From NCBI GenBank assembly GCA_024234325.1, contig JACKOJ010000010.1, positions 18,399 through 82,398 of the forward strand: a stretch of DNA of 64,000 nucleotides, read 5' to 3'. Shown one piece after another: positions 60,200 to 64,000 of the stretch (within the stretch, counting starts at the first letter, position 1; each line of letters starts with the position of its first letter). The notes under the pieces were generated by a model, which was given only the letters and a program-made list of their open reading frames with translations, searched no databases and had not been told where the DNA came from. A program made the position numbers and the translations under genes. The stretch comes from Pseudomonadales bacterium. GTDB taxonomy: Bacteria; Pseudomonadota; Gammaproteobacteria; Pseudomonadales; Pseudohongiellaceae.

Positions 60200-60799
60200 G
60201 TGAGTGAAGACGGTACTGATTCTGGCCGCAGACGTTTTTTATTGGGGTCGACCTCTGTAGTTGGCGTAGCCGGTGTAGTAGGCGCGGCAGTGCCTTTCGT
60301 GGGCTCCTGGAGCCCCAGCGCGAAGGCCCGTGCGGCCGGCGCAGCGGTTCGGGTGGACATCAGCTCCATCGAACCCGGTTCCATTCTCGGACCGATCCCC
60401 GCCTGGCGCGGCCGACCGATTTTCGTGGTACGCCGAACGGAAGAGGCACTGGCAGCGCTGGCGAGCCAGGATCCCCGTCTGCAGGACCCGGAATCCACCC
60501 AGCCGGAGCAGCCGGAGTACGCGACCAACGAGTACCGCTCACGTCGCCCCGAGATTCTGGTGCTGGTAGGTCTGTGTCCTCACCTGTTCTGTTCCCCCAC
60601 TCCCCATATCGAGCTGCGTGCCGAGTCCTGGGATGAACAGTGGAAAGGCGGCTTCTTCTGCCCCTGCCACGGTTCACGTTTCGACCTCGCGGGTCGTGTC
60701 TATCAGGGGTCACCCGCGTCACGCAACATGCAGGTGCCTCCGTACTACTACGAGTCTGACAGTGTCCTGGTAATTGGTGAAGACGGGGTGAATGCATAA
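60200..60799 (+). CDS. petA: Ubiquinol-cytochrome c reductase Rieske subunit
   Basis: A 199-residue Rieske protein of the bc1 complex, starting at GTG 60200 with AGGAGA just upstream. A twin-arginine-type N-terminus (GRRRFLLGSTSVVG) leads into the membrane anchor. The second cluster box is normal (CPCHGSRFD). The first box reads CPHLFC where bc1 Rieske proteins almost always have CTHLGC, so two loop residues differ while the cluster ligands Cys and His and the disulfide cysteine are kept. An insertion rich in P, E and Q (QDPESTQPEQPEYATNEY) precedes it. Its stop overlaps the next ATG by one base. Confidence 0.94.
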   Translation: MSEDGTDSGRRRFLLGSTSVVGVAGVVGAAVPFVGSWSPSAKARAAGAAVRVDISSIEPGSILGPIPAWRGRPIFVVRRTEEALAALASQDPRLQDPESTQPEQPEYATNEYRSRRPEILVLVGLCPHLFCSPTPHIELRAESWDEQWKGGFFCPCHGSRFDLAGRVYQGSPASRNMQVPPYYYESDSVLVIGEDGVNA

Positions 60800-62802
60800 T
60801 GAGTACTGAGAACAAAAGTGGCTGGATCGTCACCGCGCTTGCCGGACTGAGAGACTGGACCAACGATCGTCTGCCCATCGTTGCCGCCTGGGAGCGGCAC
60901 ATGAGCAAATACTACGCTCCGAAGAACTTCAACTTCTGGTATTTCTTCGGCGTGCTCTCCCTCGTCGTGCTGGTCATGCAACTGCTGACCGGTATCTGGT
61001 TGACCATGAACTACACGGACAGCGCCGAAGCGGCGTTTGCCTCCGTCGAGTACATCATGCGCGATGTGGAATGGGGCTGGCTGCTGCGCTATATGCACTC
61101 CACCGGCGCTTCCGCCTTCTTTATCGTCGTCTATCTGCACATGTTCCGTGGTCTCATGTACGGTTCGTACAAGAAGCCCCGCGAACTGGTGTGGGTGTTC
61201 GGTATGGCCATCTATCTGGTGCTGGTGATGGAAGGTTTCATGGGCTACGTACTGCCCTGGGGCCAGATGTCCTACTGGGGGGCCAACGTGATTGTGTCGC
61301 TGGTGGGCGCCATCCCCGTGATCGGGGAAGACCTGCTGGTGTGGGTGCGTGGTGACTATCTGATCTCCGGCGCCACCCTGAACCGTTTCTTCGCGCTGCA
61401 CGTTGTGGCGCTGCCGATTGTGCTGCTTGCCCTGGTGGTTCTCCACCTGCTGGCCCTGCACGAAGTGGGTTCCAACAACCCCGACGGTATCGAAATCAAG
61501 AAGAACAAGGGCCCGGACGGCATCCCGCTGGACGGCGTGCCTTTCCACCCCTATTACACCGTGCACGACCTGGTGGGCATCACCGTGTTCCTGTTCGTGT
61601 TCTGTTTCGTGGTGTTCTTCATGCCTGAAATGGGCGGTTACTTCCTTGAGCACGCCAACTTCCAGGAAGCTGACGCGCTGAAGACGCCTGAGCACGTACC
61701 GCCGGTGTGGTACTACACGCCCTTCTACTCCATGCTGCGTGCCGTGACCGTTCCGCTGTTCGGGATCGACGCGAAGTTCTGGGGTCTGATCGTGATGTTC
61801 GGTGCCATCGCCATCCTGTTTGTGGTGCCCTGGCTCGACCGCAGCCCAGTGAAGTCCATTCGCTACAAGGGCTGGTACAGCCGCATCGCGCTGTTGGCCT
61901 TCACCGTGGCCTTCATCATTCTGGGCGTACTGGGTACGCAGTCCGTCAGCCCGGGCCGCACACTGCTGGCACAGGCGATGACTGTCGTGTACTTCGCGTT
62001 CTTCTTCCTGATGCCCTGGTACACAGCGAAAGAACAGACCTTCCCGGAACCGGCGCGTGTCACTGGCCGCTGGATCACCTGGAAACAGATCATCATCACC
62101 CTGGGCCTGCTTGCAGCGCTGGTGATTCTGCCGCTGAAGGCGGTGGGTGCGGAATCCAATGTGGAGCTCGACCATGTCGAAGTGAACATTGAAGACCAGG
62201 CCTCCCTGCAGTCCGGTTTCAAGTACTACATGAACTACTGCGTGGCCTGTCACTCACTGGGCTACGCACGTTATGAGCGTACTGCCAACGATCTGGGGAT
62301 TCCGACCGATCTGGTAACAGAAAACCTGATCTTCGGCGATCACCAGATTGGTGACCTGATGGACAATTCCATGTCCACCGATAATGCCAAGAACTGGTTC
62401 GGCGCTTCCCCGCCCGACCTGACGCTGATCGGCCGTGTGCGCAGCCCCGAGTGGCTCTACACCTATCTGCGTTCGTTCTACGCCGATGAAAGCCGTCCCT
62501 ACGGTGTGAACAACAAGGTATTCCCCAATGTGGGCATGCCCAATGTCATGCACGAACTGCAGGGCGATGTGGTGTGCGCCGGTGGCGAACACTGCGAGCT
62601 GGAGCATGTTTCCGGTACCGGCAGCATGACACCGGAGGAGTTCGACAAGACGGTCGCCGATGTTGTGAACTTCCTGTACTACGTTGCTGAGCCCATCCGC
62701 GCCACCCGCGAGTACATTGGTTTCTTCGTTCTGGGTTTCCTGGCGATTCTGTTTGTGTTCACCACACTGCTGAATCGTGAATACTGGAAAGGCATTCACT
62801 AA
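60799..62802 (+). CDS. petBC: Fused cytochrome b-cytochrome c1 of the bc1 complex
   Basis: A 667-residue polypeptide carrying two bc1 subunits. Residues 1 to about 420 are cytochrome b, with heme histidines in LLRYMHSTGASAFF and FFALHVVALPIVLLALVVLH and the Qo-site motif PVWY (the PEWY position). After a hydrophobic, signal-like segment ending AVGAE (448-452) comes cytochrome c1, with CVACH at 481-485, a candidate Met ligand in GMPNVMHE (580 or 584) and a C-terminal anchor helix. In P. aeruginosa b and c1 are separate genes. The AVGA/E site could allow signal-peptidase processing, as in the Bradyrhizobium fbcH precursor. The frame is uninterrupted over 2 kb. Confidence 0.95.
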   Translation: MSTENKSGWIVTALAGLRDWTNDRLPIVAAWERHMSKYYAPKNFNFWYFFGVLSLVVLVMQLLTGIWLTMNYTDSAEAAFASVEYIMRDVEWGWLLRYMHSTGASAFFIVVYLHMFRGLMYGSYKKPRELVWVFGMAIYLVLVMEGFMGYVLPWGQMSYWGANVIVSLVGAIPVIGEDLLVWVRGDYLISGATLNRFFALHVVALPIVLLALVVLHLLALHEVGSNNPDGIEIKKNKGPDGIPLDGVPFHPYYTVHDLVGITVFLFVFCFVVFFMPEMGGYFLEHANFQEADALKTPEHVPPVWYYTPFYSMLRAVTVPLFGIDAKFWGLIVMFGAIAILFVVPWLDRSPVKSIRYKGWYSRIALLAFTVAFIILGVLGTQSVSPGRTLLAQAMTVVYFAFFFLMPWYTAKEQTFPEPARVTGRWITWKQIIITLGLLAALVILPLKAVGAESNVELDHVEVNIEDQASLQSGFKYYMNYCVACHSLGYARYERTANDLGIPTDLVTENLIFGDHQIGDLMDNSMSTDNAKNWFGASPPDLTLIGRVRSPEWLYTYLRSFYADESRPYGVNNKVFPNVGMPNVMHELQGDVVCAGGEHCELEHVSGTGSMTPEEFDKTVADVVNFLYYVAEPIRATREYIGFFVLGFLAILFVFTTLLNREYWKGIH

Positions 62803-62847
62803 GAGCGTTTGGTTACCAACAGGTTTTCGTGAGCAGAGGTTGAAAGT

Positions 62848-63480
62848 ATGGGTGTGGTCGCTAAACGTTCCTCAATGACGTTCTATTCCGATGGAACGAG
62901 TCAGTACAGCCACCGTGTGCGCATTGTGCTGGCGGAAAAGGGCGTGACGGTGGAAACGATCGATGTGGATCCGGAGCGCAAGCCGGAAGATCTGGCTTCC
63001 CTGAATCCCTACAATACGTTGCCGACGCTGGTCGATCGTGACCTGGTGCTGTACGAAGCCAATATCATGATGGAATATCTGGATGAGCGGTTCCCGCACC
63101 CGCCGCTCTTCCCGGTGTACCCGGTGGCCCGTGCCCAGAGCCGTCTGTGGATGTACCGCATCCAGCGCGACTGGTGCTCGCTGGTGGACCAGATCATGGC
63201 GGGCAAGGGAACGGCAGCGGAACTGGACAAGGCACGCAAGGAACTGCGTGAGAGTCTTACCTCCATTGCTCCCATCTTCTCTGAAAAGCCTTATTTCATG
63301 AGTGACGAGTTCACCATCGTGGACTGCTGTGTCACGCCGATTCTGTGGCGTCTTCCGGCAATGGGCATCGAACTGCCCGAGACCAAGGCGTTGCAGCCGC
63401 TGCTGGAGTATCGGGCACGCCTGTTCACAAGAGACTCGGTACGCGCCAGTCTTTCAGAACAGGAACGGGAAATGCTGTGA
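62848..63480 (+). CDS. sspA: Stringent starvation protein A
   Basis: A 210-residue glutathione-S-transferase-fold protein that binds RNA polymerase in starvation. The thioredoxin-like half starts SSMTFYSDGTSQYSHRVRIVLAEKGV and the helical half has RSRLWMYRIQRDW-type sequence (QSRLWMYRIQRDWCSL). The usual catalytic residue of GSTs is absent, as in other SspA. GAGG precedes the ATG. It follows petBC by 45 bases, the conserved Pseudomonas order. Confidence 0.95.
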   Translation: MGVVAKRSSMTFYSDGTSQYSHRVRIVLAEKGVTVETIDVDPERKPEDLASLNPYNTLPTLVDRDLVLYEANIMMEYLDERFPHPPLFPVYPVARAQSRLWMYRIQRDWCSLVDQIMAGKGTAAELDKARKELRESLTSIAPIFSEKPYFMSDEFTIVDCCVTPILWRLPAMGIELPETKALQPLLEYRARLFTRDSVRASLSEQEREML

Positions 63481-63568
63481 GGCAGGTTCGCTCCGGCGAC
63501 CCTGCAACCCCCGTTTGCTGGCCGGGAAACATGCCTTGCTACCGACTTCCTGATGCGGTGTTTTCAAC

Positions 63569-63991
63569 ATGGCCATGACTTCCAGTCGTCCCTATATCCT
63601 GCGTGCACTCTATGAGTGGATTCTGGAGAACGCCTGCACTCCCTATATTCTCGTGAATGCCTACGGGCCTGGCGTTGAAGTGCCGCAGGAGCACGTCAAG
63701 GACGGCCAGATTATCCTGAACATCGCCCCCGCTGCCGTTCACGGCCTCCAGATCAAGGACGAAGCCATCGAATTCAGTGGCCGTTTCGCCGGCATTCCCA
63801 TGCCAGTGTATGTGCCGGTGTCGGCGGTGATGGGCATCTATGCCCGGGAGAACGGGCAGGGCATGGTGTTTGAGCCGGAGAAGCCGGAACCGCCGTCGCC
63901 GTCTGGCGGGGGGCCGGAGAAGAAGCCTCCCAAGAAGACCAGCGAAAGCGAAAAGCCGGTCGCGAGACCTTCACTGCGCGTGGTCAAGTAG
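63569..63991 (+). CDS. sspB: ClpXP adaptor SspB
   Basis: A 140-residue adaptor that binds ssrA-tagged proteins and delivers them to ClpXP. The peptide-binding domain (RPYILRALYEWILENACTPYILVNAYGPGVEVP, then IEFSGRFAGIPMPVYVPVSAVMGIYARENGQGM) is followed by a flexible Pro/Lys-rich linker and a short C-terminal ClpX-docking tail (RPSLRVVK). It lies 88 bases after sspA. A methionine two codons downstream is an alternative start. Confidence 0.96.
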   Translation: MAMTSSRPYILRALYEWILENACTPYILVNAYGPGVEVPQEHVKDGQIILNIAPAAVHGLQIKDEAIEFSGRFAGIPMPVYVPVSAVMGIYARENGQGMVFEPEKPEPPSPSGGGPEKKPPKKTSESEKPVARPSLRVVK

Positions 63992-64000
63992 GAAAAAGGC

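Noticed and set aside
60748..62253. 501-codon open frame opposite the cytochrome b part
   Set aside because: His/Gln-rich shadow of a strongly conserved membrane protein.
1..64000. CRISPR arrays, tRNA or rRNA genes, insertion sequences, prophage
   Set aside because: No regularly spaced repeats, tRNA-like cloverleaf, transposase or phage genes were found on either strand by reading; a dedicated tRNA scan was not possible.

Overview
The window reads as chromosome of a GC-rich gammaproteobacterium, probably a marine or otherwise aquatic member of Pseudomonadales in the broad sense. The main reason is gene order recalled from Pseudomonas aeruginosa. One block runs dksA, gluQRS, cbrA, cbrB, (crcZ), pcnB, panB, panC, acs. 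A second runs ptsO, rapZ, ptsN, rpoN, lptB, lptA, lptC, kdsC, kdsD, mlaC, ibaG, murA, hisG, hisD, algW, nif3, cysD/cysNC, then zapE, rplM, rpsI, petABC, sspA, sspB. No tRNA, rRNA, prophage, insertion sequence or CRISPR array was seen.

Layout. 0-2.6 kb: end of an unknown gene, a two-lobed beta-propeller phytase lipoprotein, and a cold-shock protein with a long leader. 2.8-9.2 kb: a sulfide-oxidation island. A FisR-type sigma54 activator is divergent from a persulfide dioxygenase, a DUF442-SQR fusion, a SulP transporter and a GNAT protein, with a good -24/-12 promoter between them. 9.2-16.3 kb: thiolase and acetyl-CoA synthetase, then pcnB-dNK-panB-panC. 16.3-23.0 kb: a cbrX-cbrA-cbrB system. 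The AT-rich gap next to pcnB carries a strong sigma54 promoter, activator-like hexamers and clusters of AAnAAnAA motifs, as expected for a CrcZ-type Hfq-decoy RNA. 23.3-38.4 kb: aminotransferase, sfsA, a sulfur amino-acid PLP enzyme, three uncharacterised exported proteins, a membrane pyrophosphatase, ApbC/Mrp, an AGCS symporter, and a DUF4212/SSS organic-acid symporter divergent from a LysR regulator.

38.4-47.1 kb: the PTS-Ntr, RpoN and LPS transport cluster. 47.3-53.7 kb: mlaC, ibaG, murA, hisG, hisD, an AlgW/DegS protease and a Nif3 protein. 53.7-54.0 kb: two palindromic repeat units in opposite orientation. 54.1-57.0 kb: sulfate activation (CysNC, CysD). 57-64 kb: zapG, zapE, rplM-rpsI, a cytochrome bc1 operon in which cytochromes b and c1 are one polypeptide, and sspA-sspB.

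The common thread is carbon, nitrogen and sulfur control through sigma54. RpoN itself and two RpoN-dependent activators (FisR-like, CbrB) with matching promoters lie in the same 64 kb. Several usually conserved neighbours are missing from syntenic blocks: folK, hpf, mlaFEDB and hisC.
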